From positions 765,251 to 829,250 of the forward strand of contig CAWAHU010000003.1 in NCBI GenBank assembly GCA_963781955.1: a stretch of DNA of 64,000 nucleotides, given 5' to 3'. Under the pieces are notes generated by a model. That model saw nothing but the letters and a program-made list of their open reading frames with translations. It ran no database searches and was not told the DNA's origin. Positions 49,426 through 57,957 of this stretch are shown here, in pieces. Every line of letters starts with the position of its first letter. The stretch's first letter is position 1. The position numbers were made by a program, and so were the translations under genes. Origin of the DNA: Bog-473 sp963781955. Its GTDB lineage: Bacteria; Actinomycetota; Acidimicrobiia; Acidimicrobiales; RAAP-2.

Positions 49426-51150
49426 TCAATCCCGGCCGTGGAGCAGGAGCTTGCCCGGCGTGGCGTCCGTACACTCACCGTCGATGAAGGTGGTCGTGCC
49501 GTTCACGATGATCCGGTCGTAGCCCACGGCCTTCTGGATGAGCCGCCACTCCCCCGCCGGATAGTCGAACGCCCGCTCCTGGGGCAGGCTGTCGACGGTC
49601 TGCGGGTCGTAGACCACGACATCGGCCGGCGCATCCTCGGCCAGGAAGCCGCGACCCTTCAGTCCGGCGGCCACAGCCGGGTAGTAGGAGAGCCGCCAGT
49701 GAGCTTCTTCGAGGCTCATGATTTCGTGTTCGCGCACCCAGTAGCCGAGCAACTCGGTGGGATACCGCGCGGTTGTCACGAACTTGGTGTGCGCGCCGCC
49801 GTCACTCACCCCGGGCAGCGCCACCGGGGAGGTGGCGATCTCCTTCATCGATTGCGGTGGGGTCATCAGCATGGGCGTGGCGAATCCGACTCGGAGTTCG
49901 CCGGCGACGGCGACGTCGAGGAAGGCGTCGATCTCGTGCTTGTTCTCGCGGGTGGCGATCTCCCCGATGGTGAAGCCTTCGTAGCGCTCCTTGAGGCCTT
50001 GGGCATCCGGGACGTCACTGGAGACCCAGTGGACCTTGATCTCCGTGAGGTCATATCCGGCACCGAACAGACCGCCACGCTCCTCGTGGACCTCCTTCAT
50101 GGCCTCCCGGCGCACCGGGTCGGCGAACTTCACCCGCTTCTCTTCCACGGTGCCGAGGCAGGCCTCGCGCCAGCACGGAATGGTGTCCGCCAGGTTGTAC
50201 TCCTCGAGGGTGAACTCCGAAGCGAAGTTGGTGGTGAGCGCCTGCGCGAACACTCGGAGACCCTCCTCCTCGTTGAGGTAGGCCAGCTTCTTGAGCGCGT
50301 CTCGATGGGAGATCTGCTGGCCACCGTGCTGGTTGAGGGCTCCGTCAGCGAGGAGAGCGTTCCAGATGATGGGACGACCGCTCTCGCGGGCCATCAGCTC
50401 GGCCCAATCCAGCGACCCGGTCAGTTGTGCGACGCCGCGGCCCAGGGTCCCGAGGGCCTTGGAGAAGGCCACAACCTCCCGCTCGGTCATCATGTCCGTG
50501 ACCATGGGAGTGCCGTCGTAGTCGAGCTGGACGTTGCCGACGTCCCCCGAGATCTGGGCGCTCAGGCCGCACCCGCCGACTTCCATCGCCTCGACCAGAA
50601 GTGCGCACATCTGGTCCAGTTCATCGTCGGTGCAGCGGCGTTCCTTGGCCTCCTCGATCCCCACGACAAAGCCGTAGAGAGGTGCCAGTGGCACGAACGA
50701 CATGACGTTCACACCCTTGGGGGTCCGGTTCACGCTGCCGAGGAACTCCTCGAAGGTGATCCAGTCCCACGGCATGCCGGCACGCATCGTCTTGAGCGGC
50801 ACGGCCTCGTTGCGAGCCAGGCTGAGCATGGCGCGTTCGCGGTCCTCGAGTTTGCACGGCGCGAACCCGAAGCCGCAGTTCCCGATGACGACGCTGGTCA
50901 CGCCGTGCCAGCCGGACATCGTGCACCACGGGTCCCAGAAGACCTGGCTGTCGTAGTGCGTGTGCAGGTCGACGAAGCCCGGTGCAACAACCTTGCCCGC
51001 GGCGTCAACGACTTCCCGACCGTCCGATGCTTCGACCCGGCCAATCTGGGCGATCCTGCCTTCACGGATTGCGACGTCCGCCCTGTATCGGGGCGTCCGC
51101 AGTCCGTCGATGACGGTTCCGCCTTTGATGACGATGTCGTATATGGGCAC
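49426..51150 (-). CDS. N-acyl-D-amino-acid deacylase family amidohydrolase
   Basis: The 574-residue protein starts IYDIVIKGGTVIDG and has GFVDLHTHYDSQVFWDPWCTMSGWHGVTSVVIGNCGFGFAPC, the D-aminoacylase/dihydroorotase-like metal site (HxH and the bridging Cys region). It ends with a beta-sandwich subdomain (APADVVVYDPQTVDSLPQERAFDYPAG). Length and signature fit the AAD family. In catabolic islands these proteins often hydrolyse non-natural amides. It is the first gene of a two-gene unit. Confidence 0.88.
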   Translation of the reverse strand: MPIYDIVIKGGTVIDGLRTPRYRADVAIREGRIAQIGRVEASDGREVVDAAGKVVAPGFVDLHTHYDSQVFWDPWCTMSGWHGVTSVVIGNCGFGFAPCKLEDRERAMLSLARNEAVPLKTMRAGMPWDWITFEEFLGSVNRTPKGVNVMSFVPLAPLYGFVVGIEEAKERRCTDDELDQMCALLVEAMEVGGCGLSAQISGDVGNVQLDYDGTPMVTDMMTEREVVAFSKALGTLGRGVAQLTGSLDWAELMARESGRPIIWNALLADGALNQHGGQQISHRDALKKLAYLNEEEGLRVFAQALTTNFASEFTLEEYNLADTIPCWREACLGTVEEKRVKFADPVRREAMKEVHEERGGLFGAGYDLTEIKVHWVSSDVPDAQGLKERYEGFTIGEIATRENKHEIDAFLDVAVAGELRVGFATPMLMTPPQSMKEIATSPVALPGVSDGGAHTKFVTTARYPTELLGYWVREHEIMSLEEAHWRLSYYPAVAAGLKGRGFLAEDAPADVVVYDPQTVDSLPQERAFDYPAGEWRLIQKAVGYDRIIVNGTTTFIDGECTDATPGKLLLHGRD

Positions 51151-51200
51151 CGGCCCGTCCCTCCCCCCGACGCCGGCCGTGCCGACTTTCGGGTGCTACT

Positions 51201-51226
51201 TCGGACATTTCTAGCCTTTTGTCCGA
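51201..51226. promoter_or_regulatory. Inverted repeat TCGGACA-N12-TGTCCGA, candidate TetR operator
   Basis: Perfect 7-bp arms around an AT-rich 12-bp centre. It lies 50 bp upstream of the deacylase-like gene and just 3' of the TetR gene at 51244. The position fits control of the amidohydrolase pair by that TetR protein. Without a U-run it is a poor terminator, although a termination role for the TetR transcript cannot be excluded. Confidence 0.5.
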
Positions 51227-51243
51227 TGAAGCGCAACCACCAC

Positions 51244-51894
51244 TCAGAGGCCCTCCGAGACCAGCCCCTTCTGAGGCTCCTGAGCTCGGACGATGGCCCG
51301 CACCAGGTACTCCTCGAGGAAGCGCCGCTTCGCCACCGTGGACCGCCCCCTCCAGAGCGGGGAGAGCAGGATGAGCGAGATCGCATTGACCCAGCGGACG
51401 GTCTCGCGGATGTCGAGATCGGGATAGAGCTGGCCTGTACTCCGCCACTGTTCCAACAGAGGGCCGTAGTGCCGAAGGGCGGCGTCCACCAACGGTTCGG
51501 AAGTCAGCTCCAGCCAGGTGACCGACGCCGAGCTCGACGACGAGAACAGCGCCTCGTTGAGCGGGTTGCCCTCGACCAAGCTGATCGGCTCGAGAACCAG
51601 AGCGGGAATGGAGTCTCTGGCATCGTCCGCATTCGGGAGGCGCGCCACCACACCGGCCAGAGCGGCGTCGATGCGGCTCAAGAGCAGTCCGAGGATGAGA
51701 TCGTCGCGGCTGGAAAAGTACCGGTACACAGTCGACCGCGCCACACCCGCCTGTTCGGCAACCTCGGCCATGCGCACCTGCGCGTCGCCCCGGCGAACGA
51801 TGCATGCGCTGGCGGCTTCGAGCAGCCTTTGCCGGGCCTCGTCGTCGTCGAGGATCGCCCGGTCGTCCCCCCATCGACGCTTCACCGTCGGCAC
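51244..51894 (-). CDS. TetR family transcriptional regulator
   Basis: The 216-residue protein has ASACIVRRGDAQVRMAEVAEQAGVARSTVYRYFSSRDDLILGLL, a full TetR DNA-binding domain, then a helical ligand domain. It lies directly upstream of the deacylase/amidohydrolase pair on the same strand, with the 51201 palindrome between them. It probably represses that pair. An ORF over the same stretch in another frame is a shadow. Confidence 0.9.
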   Translation of the reverse strand: MPTVKRRWGDDRAILDDDEARQRLLEAASACIVRRGDAQVRMAEVAEQAGVARSTVYRYFSSRDDLILGLLLSRIDAALAGVVARLPNADDARDSIPALVLEPISLVEGNPLNEALFSSSSSASVTWLELTSEPLVDAALRHYGPLLEQWRSTGQLYPDLDIRETVRWVNAISLILLSPLWRGRSTVAKRRFLEEYLVRAIVRAQEPQKGLVSEGL

Positions 51895-51980
51895 AAAGGC
51901 CGATACTAGGACGCCGACCGTATGGCGTGATCAGGAACGCCGAGTTGGATCCTCGTCCTCTGTACATGTGTCCGGCTGCT

Positions 51981-52373
51981 TCATCGCTGAGCTGACCGCT
52001 CCACGGCGTCCATGCAATCGCGGAGTGCCGCAGCGGGGTTCAGCTCTAAGACGCGGCTGGCTTCCTCGTAGATCAACACATGACCTGCGGCGAAATAGCA
52101 CACCTCCCCCGCCGACACGACCTCGTCGGCGACATCGCTCCCAGGCCAACGGCAGCGGATCCGACCTGCGAAGAGATAGAAGAAGTGGGGACACTGGCAC
52201 ACACCACCTGGATAACCGCCGGCCTTGTAGAGCTCGGTGCAGTCGAACGGACCGTCGACCGTGGTCAAGCACACCTCCATGTCGCCCCAGTGCGCAGCCC
52301 TGAACCCACCCTCGGCGGAGGGCCATCCCCGTGAGCTCGCAGTCGGCAAGTCGTCCAACCTGCTGTGTGGCAC
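51981..52373 (-). CDS. Cupin-like small protein
   Basis: The 130-residue protein has CPHFFYLFAGRIRCRWPG followed by EVVSAGEVCYFAAGHVLIYEE, spaced like the two cupin motifs but with few metal-type histidines. The GTG at 52373 has AGGGG 7 nt upstream. It stands alone on the minus strand. ATTGATGTCAAT lies about 75 bp upstream. A small-molecule binding or isomerase role is possible; nothing specific can be said. Confidence 0.62.
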   Translation of the reverse strand: MPHSRLDDLPTASSRGWPSAEGGFRAAHWGDMEVCLTTVDGPFDCTELYKAGGYPGGVCQCPHFFYLFAGRIRCRWPGSDVADEVVSAGEVCYFAAGHVLIYEEASRVLELNPAAALRDCMDAVERSAQR

Positions 52374-52447
52374 TCATCACCCCTCTCTATGTCGCACGCC
52401 TTGAGTACCCCGACAAGGCGCCCGCATCGACGTTTGGCATTTGAAAA

Positions 52448-52459
52448 ATTGATGTCAAT
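52448..52459. promoter_or_regulatory. Dyad ATTGA-TG-TCAAT upstream of the cupin-like gene
   Basis: Perfect 5-bp arms in an AT-rich patch of the 162-bp gap between the cupin-like gene (start 52373) and the DUF1214-like gene (end 52536). It is a candidate operator or part of a promoter. It is short enough that chance is a serious alternative. Confidence 0.3.
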
Positions 52460-52535
52460 CTAGGTTGTCGTGGGACCGCCCGCCGTGGAAGCGAAATCGT
52501 GACGTGCTGGTGCGGACGGCATCGCCGCCGCGACT

Positions 52536-53732
52536 TCACCAGATGCGTCGAAGTTGGGCGCCGGTCCGGCGGTGATGGAGCTGCGCCACTCGCTCCTCGG
52601 GAGTGAGCACCGGGGTGTCGACGGGCAGGTGCTGGAGGACGTCGGCCAGCGGGACCATGGTGACGATCGCCTCGGGGTACTCGTCGGCCCGATAGAAGCG
52701 CGCTTGGAGGATGCCCCAGGGCCAGTCGGCCTTATCGAGCCAATTGTGCACGCCGGGGTCCTGCTTCGACACGACGCCGCGGAACCAGCCGTCGGGGTCG
52801 ATGCGGGCCTGGCAGTCGTTGAGGCTCGACTGGCGGTTCACCCAGTCGACGGTGGCGAAGCGGTCGTCGGCGACGAGAATCTGCCAGTAGGTGCATTCGG
52901 ACGGGACGGGGAACTCGACGATGAGCGCCTCGTCGTCGGCAATCTTGTGGATGCCGTCGTAGTAGGCCTGTTTGGTGGCGAGGCCGCCGCCTTGCTGGAT
53001 CCACTGGGATCGGGTCAGGACGTTGATCCCGTGGTGCTCCTGGTAGTAGCGAACGAGCTCCATGTCGAACTGGATCATGCCCTTGATCCAGTCGCCCATC
53101 TGGGAGAACCGTCGTGCGATCTCAGCGGGCTGCATGTCCTCGCCGGGGTCGTCGAGCCGGTTGATGGCGACCTGGGCGTCGAGCTCGTTGTTCCAGTCGC
53201 AGGCGCACTTGCGCATGAGGAGCTTGCCCACCTCGGGGTTGAGCTGCCACCAGTCGCCGTCGTGGCCCTCGGGTCGCTCGACGCTGAGTATGACCCGGAA
53301 GGATCCGTCCTTGGCGATATGGAGGTCGTCGAGGTCGTGGGTGATTGCCTGGAACTTCATCCTCCGCTCGTGGCCCTTGAGGCTGGTCATCATGCCGGGG
53401 GCCGACTGGGTGATCTCGACGAAGCGGTTCGTGCCGCGGCGACCGGTGAGCTCGTACACGCCGGCGCCGTCGATCTCGACGCTGAGGTAGATGTAGTCGG
53501 GGTCGGGGCCGCCTTGGTTGCAGGCGAAGTTCCACAGCGGCATGAACACCGGACGTCGGGTGTCGGTGTAGACGTTGCAGAGGTAACCGCATGCGAGGAT
53601 CGACAGGGCCAGCTTGTTCATGTCCTGGACCTCGGCTTCGGTGGGACCTTCGGGGCGCCAGGTGGCGAGGAGGTGGTCAGCGACGCCCTTGAGCGCCTCC
53701 ATCTGGTCGTCCCAGGTGGGCAGTGTGCTCAT
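52536..53732 (-). CDS. DUF1214-like protein
   Basis: The 398-residue protein ends with a region (YWQILVADDRFATVDWVNRQSSLNDCQARIDPDGWFRG...PGVHNWLDKADWPWGILQARFYR) that matches the DUF1254/DUF1214 beta-rich fold, and has FVEITQSAPGMM and GTNRF upstream. There is no signal peptide. Proteins of this group recur in actinobacterial steroid and xenobiotic loci, but no reaction is established. The ATG lies 1 bp after the sulfotransferase stop. It is the last gene of a three-gene unit. Confidence 0.72.
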   Translation of the reverse strand: MSTLPTWDDQMEALKGVADHLLATWRPEGPTEAEVQDMNKLALSILACGYLCNVYTDTRRPVFMPLWNFACNQGGPDPDYIYLSVEIDGAGVYELTGRRGTNRFVEITQSAPGMMTSLKGHERRMKFQAITHDLDDLHIAKDGSFRVILSVERPEGHDGDWWQLNPEVGKLLMRKCACDWNNELDAQVAINRLDDPGEDMQPAEIARRFSQMGDWIKGMIQFDMELVRYYQEHHGINVLTRSQWIQQGGGLATKQAYYDGIHKIADDEALIVEFPVPSECTYWQILVADDRFATVDWVNRQSSLNDCQARIDPDGWFRGVVSKQDPGVHNWLDKADWPWGILQARFYRADEYPEAIVTMVPLADVLQHLPVDTPVLTPEERVAQLHHRRTGAQLRRIW

Positions 53733-53733
53733 C

Positions 53734-54882
53734 TCATCCCTCCGTCTCCACGTCGAAGTGGCGGATATAGAAGTCGTAGTCAGATCGGATCTGGTCGACG
53801 CCGAGCCCGAACTGCTCGGCGGTGTAGCGATGGATCCCGCCAGCACCCATGGCGTGTGCGTCCTGCCAGTCGAATATCGATTTCGCCAGGCCGGGAGCGA
53901 GATCGAGACCGAGCCACTCGTAGACGCGAGCGACCGTGCCCTTCGGATCGGCGACGAGCTCGCGGTGGTGGACGTCGAGGAATCGGTCATCGCCGAGGCG
54001 GGCCCGCTCGTCCATGGCGCGCGCCATGCCCTCGCGGAGGTGCTGGCTGACCTCGTGGCCGAGGGCGTGCAGGTCCCGATCGCCGGCGGCGGGCGGGAGG
54101 ATCTTCGACACGAGGCTCGTGTAGGAGGGGACGACCTTGGCCGGGTCGCGGTGGGTCATGACGAAGCGGACATCGGGGTAGGCGTGATCGAGAGCTTCGA
54201 GATGGAACTTGTGGTGGGGCGCCTTGAACAGCCAGAGCTGGGGCGGCCGTCTCGAGCCCAGGAGCTTGATGACCCGCCGGTGGTACTCGTAGGTGTCGGT
54301 GAGGTCGGCCCGGCGCCACCAGGCCCGGTAGCCAGGGACCGGCAGGGTCATCTGCTGGCCGTGGAAGGCCATGCCGAGGACCTCGGTGTCCTCCATGGTG
54401 GCGTCGACCTCGACGATGTGCATGGCCTTGTACTCGGTCGTTCGCTGCTCTTGCCTTCGCACGAATGCCGCGCGTCGCGGGTCGTCGGCCTCCTGGCCTT
54501 TCACGGGGGGCGGCACCGGCCTCTCCTGTTCCCACCCGGTCAGGCACCGGAACTGCGGGTCGAGTGAGAGCATGTCGGCCAGAGCGGTAGTACCAGTCCG
54601 GGGGAGCCCGTGGATGTCGATCGGGCCGCCGACGGCGACGTCGTCGACCTCGGGGTGCTCGGCGTACCAGGCCTCGACCTCCAGGCGGTTGACAAGGCGG
54701 CGCCGAAGGTCACCGACCACCGCAGCATCGGTCCCGGGGTCGAGGTCACCGTCGAGCTCGAGGCTCTCGAGGAGCACTTCGAGACCCTGGCGGAAGTCCC
54801 CCGGTCCGAAGTCGTACAGACCGACCTCGTCGGTCGCCTCCTGCAGCAGCTGGTCGGGAGAGGGGTAGCGCACGGCCTTCAA
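53734..54882 (-). CDS. Sulfotransferase family protein
   Basis: The ~382-residue protein has the PAPS 5'-phosphosulfate loop GLPRTGTTALADMLSLDP and the 3'-phosphate motif VRFVMTHRDPAKVVPSYTSL. WLFKAPHHKFHLEAL between them carries the catalytic-type His. This is the bacterial group related to LPS/Stf-type sulfotransferases, often found with lipid or xenobiotic genes. The TTG at 54882 overlaps the SDR stop (TTGA) and has GAGGG 4 nt upstream; GTG 54873 is an alternative. The substrate is unknown. Confidence 0.88.
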   Translation of the reverse strand: MKAVRYPSPDQLLQEATDEVGLYDFGPGDFRQGLEVLLESLELDGDLDPGTDAAVVGDLRRRLVNRLEVEAWYAEHPEVDDVAVGGPIDIHGLPRTGTTALADMLSLDPQFRCLTGWEQERPVPPPVKGQEADDPRRAAFVRRQEQRTTEYKAMHIVEVDATMEDTEVLGMAFHGQQMTLPVPGYRAWWRRADLTDTYEYHRRVIKLLGSRRPPQLWLFKAPHHKFHLEALDHAYPDVRFVMTHRDPAKVVPSYTSLVSKILPPAAGDRDLHALGHEVSQHLREGMARAMDERARLGDDRFLDVHHRELVADPKGTVARVYEWLGLDLAPGLAKSIFDWQDAHAMGAGGIHRYTAEQFGLGVDQIRSDYDFYIRHFDVETEG

Positions 54883-55796
54883 ACCGCCCTCACGCGATCC
54901 GGGAAGTACTGGGCTGCCATGGCTCGGAAGCCTTCTCGCCAGTCGACTCGGCACGGACCGGTGATCGACGAACGCTTGGTGTTATCACCAACCGAGCCGA
55001 CCGAGGCGCCCGGGACGACCTGGACCTGGACGTCGGCCGTCACGCCCAACAGCACGGCGAAATAGGTGGACCACTCCTGGACCGTGACCGGCACGTCCCC
55101 AGCCCAGTTGACGATCGTGGCCGGTGTGGTGGCGACATCGAGGAGGGGCTCGACCTGGGCGTTGATGTCGTCGTAGTGGATCGGGCTGTACGGCAGCGGA
55201 TCCCACCGCGCCACTACCGGCCTGCCCTCGGCGATGGCTTGGAGGTGCCACAACGGCAGCCCCCCGCGATCGCCGTACGCGCTGCCCATGCGGGCGATCG
55301 TGATGGGCAGGTCGAACTCGCGCGCGCAGTAGCGAGCCACGGCCTCCTCGGCGATTTTCACGATCGAGTACGGCTGGGGGCTCGGCAATCCCGCATCGCC
55401 GATCGGATCGTCCTCCCGGAACGGGTGCCAGGGGTCAGGGTGGGGCTTGTAGACCGTGACCGTCGACATGACCAGCGCCGCCTTGGCGTTGCGGCAGTGG
55501 GACAACAGCAGCCCGGTACCCTCGGCGTTGACCCGCAGACCGCGCTCGTAGTCCTCACCGAAGTCGGCAGCGATGTGGAGCACGTAGGTGAAGTCCGACG
55601 GGAGGTCGGTGAAATCTGGATCGCCAAGGTCGACCGCACGGGTGGTCACACCGAGCGCCTCGATCTCGACCCGCGCCGCAACGTCGGAGAAGCGGGCGAT
55701 GCCCCAGACCTCGTTGTCGGGGGCCAGCATCTTTGCGATGCCATGGGCAATGCGCCCGGCGGGACCCGTGATGAGGACCTTCTCGCCGCTCAGCAC
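54879..55796 (-). CDS. Extended SDR / NAD-dependent epimerase-like oxidoreductase
   Basis: The 305-residue protein has VLITGPAGRIAHGIAKML (GxxGxxA), MSTVTVYKPHPD, and the catalytic YSIVK, with GDRGGLPLWHL and PYSPIHYDDI as in UDP-sugar epimerase-type extended SDRs. The glycine motif is GPAGRIA. It heads the SDR-sulfotransferase-DUF1214 unit and is divergent from the thioesterase gene across a region with two perfect palindromes. Substrate unknown; a 3-beta-hydroxysteroid-like or sugar substrate would fit the subfamily. Confidence 0.85.
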   Translation of the reverse strand: MLSGEKVLITGPAGRIAHGIAKMLAPDNEVWGIARFSDVAARVEIEALGVTTRAVDLGDPDFTDLPSDFTYVLHIAADFGEDYERGLRVNAEGTGLLLSHCRNAKAALVMSTVTVYKPHPDPWHPFREDDPIGDAGLPSPQPYSIVKIAEEAVARYCAREFDLPITIARMGSAYGDRGGLPLWHLQAIAEGRPVVARWDPLPYSPIHYDDINAQVEPLLDVATTPATIVNWAGDVPVTVQEWSTYFAVLLGVTADVQVQVVPGASVGSVGDNTKRSSITGPCRVDWREGFRAMAAQYFPDRVRAV

Positions 55797-55805
55797 CGTT
55801 CGGAT

Positions 55806-55817
55806 CTTTGATCAAAG
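55806..55817. promoter_or_regulatory. Perfect 12-bp palindrome CTTTGATCAAAG in divergent promoter
   Basis: It is self-complementary without mismatch. It lies 10 bp before the SDR start and 26 bp before the thioesterase start, so one protein bound here could control both units. It is the first of two palindromes in this 46-bp gap. Confidence 0.45.
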
Positions 55818-55830
55818 CGAGGCACCGCGG

Positions 55831-55843
55831 CATGGTAACCATG
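55831..55843. promoter_or_regulatory. Perfect palindrome CATGGT-A-ACCATG in divergent promoter
   Basis: 6-bp arms around a single base, 14 bp to the right of the CTTTGATCAAAG palindrome. It ends at the first possible start codon (GTG 55843) of the thioesterase. It could block ribosome or polymerase access there. The regulator is unknown; no regulator gene is adjacent. Confidence 0.45.
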
Positions 55844-56727
55844 TGACCGTGCCGATGCACCGACAACCAGGCCTCATCGATGCATCGCTCGACACCCTGC
55901 TCGGCGCGCTCGCGCTGCGCACCATTGGAGAGGATCAGTTCGCCGTCGAGCCGGCGACGCCGGGGGCGCCCGGCCGGATCTTCGGTGGTCTGCTCCTCGC
56001 CCAGGCGGTGGTCGGCGCCGCGGCGACCGTGGAGGGGAAGGACATCCACTCGTTGCACGCGACATTCGTGCGGGCCGGAACGCCGGGCACGCCGAGGGTA
56101 ATCGCCGTGACGCGCGTGCGCGACGGGCGGTCGATCGTGACGCGGCAGGTCACCGTCCTCGAGGAGGGCGATCCGCTCCTCGTCGCAACCGCGTCCTTCG
56201 CCACCAACTCGGCCGAGCCGGATCTGGCCAAGCCCATCCCCGACGCGGCGCGCCCAGAGGAGATGCCGCTGCTGCAGGCGTGGGCCGCGGATCTACCCAC
56301 CGGGCAGCAGTGGATCGACCGGCCACCGGCCGTCGAGATGCGCCTGCCCGAATCCCTCTCGTTCCTCACCGGTGCCACCGCGACGACGGATCGCTCACAC
56401 TGGATGCGGCTGCCGCGAAGCGTCGGCGACGACACCGCTCTGAACGCCGCGCTCCTGGCCTACGCCAGCGACTTCTTCCTCATGGACATGATCTTCCGCA
56501 TGCACCCAGATGAGCTCGGCCCCGGCCAGGCGAACGGCTTCAGCCTCGACCACGCCATCTGGTTCCACCGACCTGTCCGCTTCGACGACTGGCACCTCCA
56601 TACCCAAGAAGCAATCGCACTGGTCGGCGATCGGGGCCTCGCCCAGGGGGCGATCCACGACGCCGCCGGGCGGCGGGTGGCCAGCGTGGTCCAAGAGGTC
56701 CTTTTGCGCACGGGATCGGTCCCATGA
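55843..56727 (+). CDS. Acyl-CoA thioesterase II (TesB-like)
   Basis: The ~290-residue double-hotdog protein has GRIFGGLLLAQAVVGAAATV, HSLHATFVRAG, GQANGFSLDHAIWFHRPVRFDDW and GRRVASVVQEVLLR. The Asp in SLDHAIWFHRP and the Gln in ASVVQE are the TesB catalytic positions. It hydrolyses acyl-CoA to free acid and CoA. Start candidates are GTG 55843, GTG 55849 and ATG 55855; none has a good ribosome binding site. The VOC gene overlaps its stop (ATGA). Confidence 0.92.
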   Translation: MTVPMHRQPGLIDASLDTLLGALALRTIGEDQFAVEPATPGAPGRIFGGLLLAQAVVGAAATVEGKDIHSLHATFVRAGTPGTPRVIAVTRVRDGRSIVTRQVTVLEEGDPLLVATASFATNSAEPDLAKPIPDAARPEEMPLLQAWAADLPTGQQWIDRPPAVEMRLPESLSFLTGATATTDRSHWMRLPRSVGDDTALNAALLAYASDFFLMDMIFRMHPDELGPGQANGFSLDHAIWFHRPVRFDDWHLHTQEAIALVGDRGLAQGAIHDAAGRRVASVVQEVLLRTGSVP

Positions 56728-57308
56728 TCGCACCGGGGCAGCCGCTGTTCGAGCAGGAGTGGCCGGAGGGCGAGTACAGGTTCTTTCAACTCGGCCACAT
56801 GGTCGATGATGTCCTGGCCGCGGCAGCGAGCTGGGCCCAGGTGTTCGGAGTCGGACCGTTCCACGTGCTCCCCGTCACCGATCAGCGGCTGAGTTATCGG
56901 GAAGAGGAGCGGACCGTCCGCGTCCAGGTCGCCGTTGCCCAGGCCGGACCGGTGCAGATCGAGCTCATTCAGCAGCACTGCGACACCCCGAGCATCTACC
57001 GCGACTGGAACCGCGCTCACACATCGACCTTTCATCAGCTGGCGACGGTGACGAGCCACTATGAGGCGAAGAAAGCGCGCTTCGAAGCGCAGGGATACGA
57101 CACGATCGCCGAGAGCCTCAGCGGTTCATTCCGGATCGCATACATCGACACCGTGGCGGACTTCGGCTTCTACACCGAGGTTGTCGAGAGCAAGCCGGGC
57201 TTCCTCGAGCAGCTGCACGCGATTGCCCGGACCTGCGCTCATTGGGACGGTACGGATCCCGTCCGCCTACTGACGCGCGACGGCTACCGCGTCCCGGAGG
57301 CCAACTGA
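56724..57308 (+). CDS. VOC (glyoxalase/dioxygenase superfamily) protein
   Basis: The 194-residue protein starts FFQLGHMVDDVLAAAASWAQVFGVGPFHVL, then VQIELIQQHCDTPSIYRDW and FHQLATVTSHYEAKKARFEAQG, and ends FGFYTEVVES. This is the paired beta-alpha-beta-beta-beta pattern with His and Glu metal ligands (LGH, IELIQ). It is translationally coupled to the thioesterase. Related VOC proteins act on acyl-CoA (methylmalonyl-CoA epimerase) or catechol-like substrates. The reaction is not known. Confidence 0.85.
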   Translation: MIAPGQPLFEQEWPEGEYRFFQLGHMVDDVLAAAASWAQVFGVGPFHVLPVTDQRLSYREEERTVRVQVAVAQAGPVQIELIQQHCDTPSIYRDWNRAHTSTFHQLATVTSHYEAKKARFEAQGYDTIAESLSGSFRIAYIDTVADFGFYTEVVESKPGFLEQLHAIARTCAHWDGTDPVRLLTRDGYRVPEAN

Positions 57309-57957
57309 CCCTGCGGACGGCCTTCGACACCAGAGTGGTGCCCAGGGCTCGCGGTCCCGGCTGTCGGTCGCGGCACGTGCCGAACGAAGCATGCCGGCAA
57401 GAGCGCTGGCCGCCAATTCGTCCGCCTCGGGAACGAAGTGGGCGTACACGTTCGGCATTTGATGTCACTGACCTCGGATTACATTTGCAGCCCAACGGGA
57501 TTCGAACCCGTTTCGCCACGTTGAGAGAGCGGGCAGCTATGTCCACGGGATCCTGAGCCGTACCGTTGTCCCGTTCATGGCGGTGGCCTCGTCCAGCAGG
57601 TCTGCTCGGTCGGAGCGGATATCAGTCCAAAGTTGGGCAATCGGATGGGGCGACGGCTAAGGGACCGCGCCGTCGCCGATTCTGCTTGCGACTCGATCAA
57701 GGGCCGAGGCAGTCGACCCTCATGGCTACGTGGGTGACCCAGCAAGTCGTTGCCCTTTCGCTGCCGTCGCTGTCACATCGGCCCTAGAGGCGAGGAACGG
57801 CTCAGTACTAACCGATCGACTCGCGACCGGCCGCGCGCTTCGGTACCGTGTGCGTATCAACATCAGAAGGTGAGGCCGTGGACCGAAACGGGATGATCAA
57901 GGTCGTTGAACCACTCGGCGACGCCGCTGCTCGAATTCGAGGCCAGGGGGACCCGAT
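57309..57957. other. 649-bp region without a gene, holding a tRNA-Glu-like att copy
   Basis: Open frames here are short, in conflict with each other and without motifs. The att-like copy B lies at 57476-57527. A likely ribosome binding site (AGGGGG) for the lipoprotein gene lies just before 57958. Nothing else was recognised. The gap fits a recombination scar between two island segments. Confidence 0.5.
57476..57527. repeat. Attachment-site-like copy of tRNA-Glu 3' end (copy B)
   Basis: The sequence from GGATTAC through TTTGCAG and GGGATTCGAACCCG to CCACGTTG matches 63952-64000 at 45 of 49 aligned positions (three substitutions, one gap). Read on the minus strand it starts at the anticodon loop and runs through the T-arm, acceptor 3' strand and 14 nt of 3' flank. 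The 5' tRNA half is missing. This is the product expected of tyrosine-recombinase integration at a tRNA 3' end. Confidence 0.7.

Noticed and set aside
57476..57527. A complete tRNA gene at copy B
   Set aside because: Only the anticodon-loop-to-3'-end part is present. The sequence upstream on the minus strand has no D-arm or matching 5' acceptor strand, and the acceptor 3' strand has lost one base.
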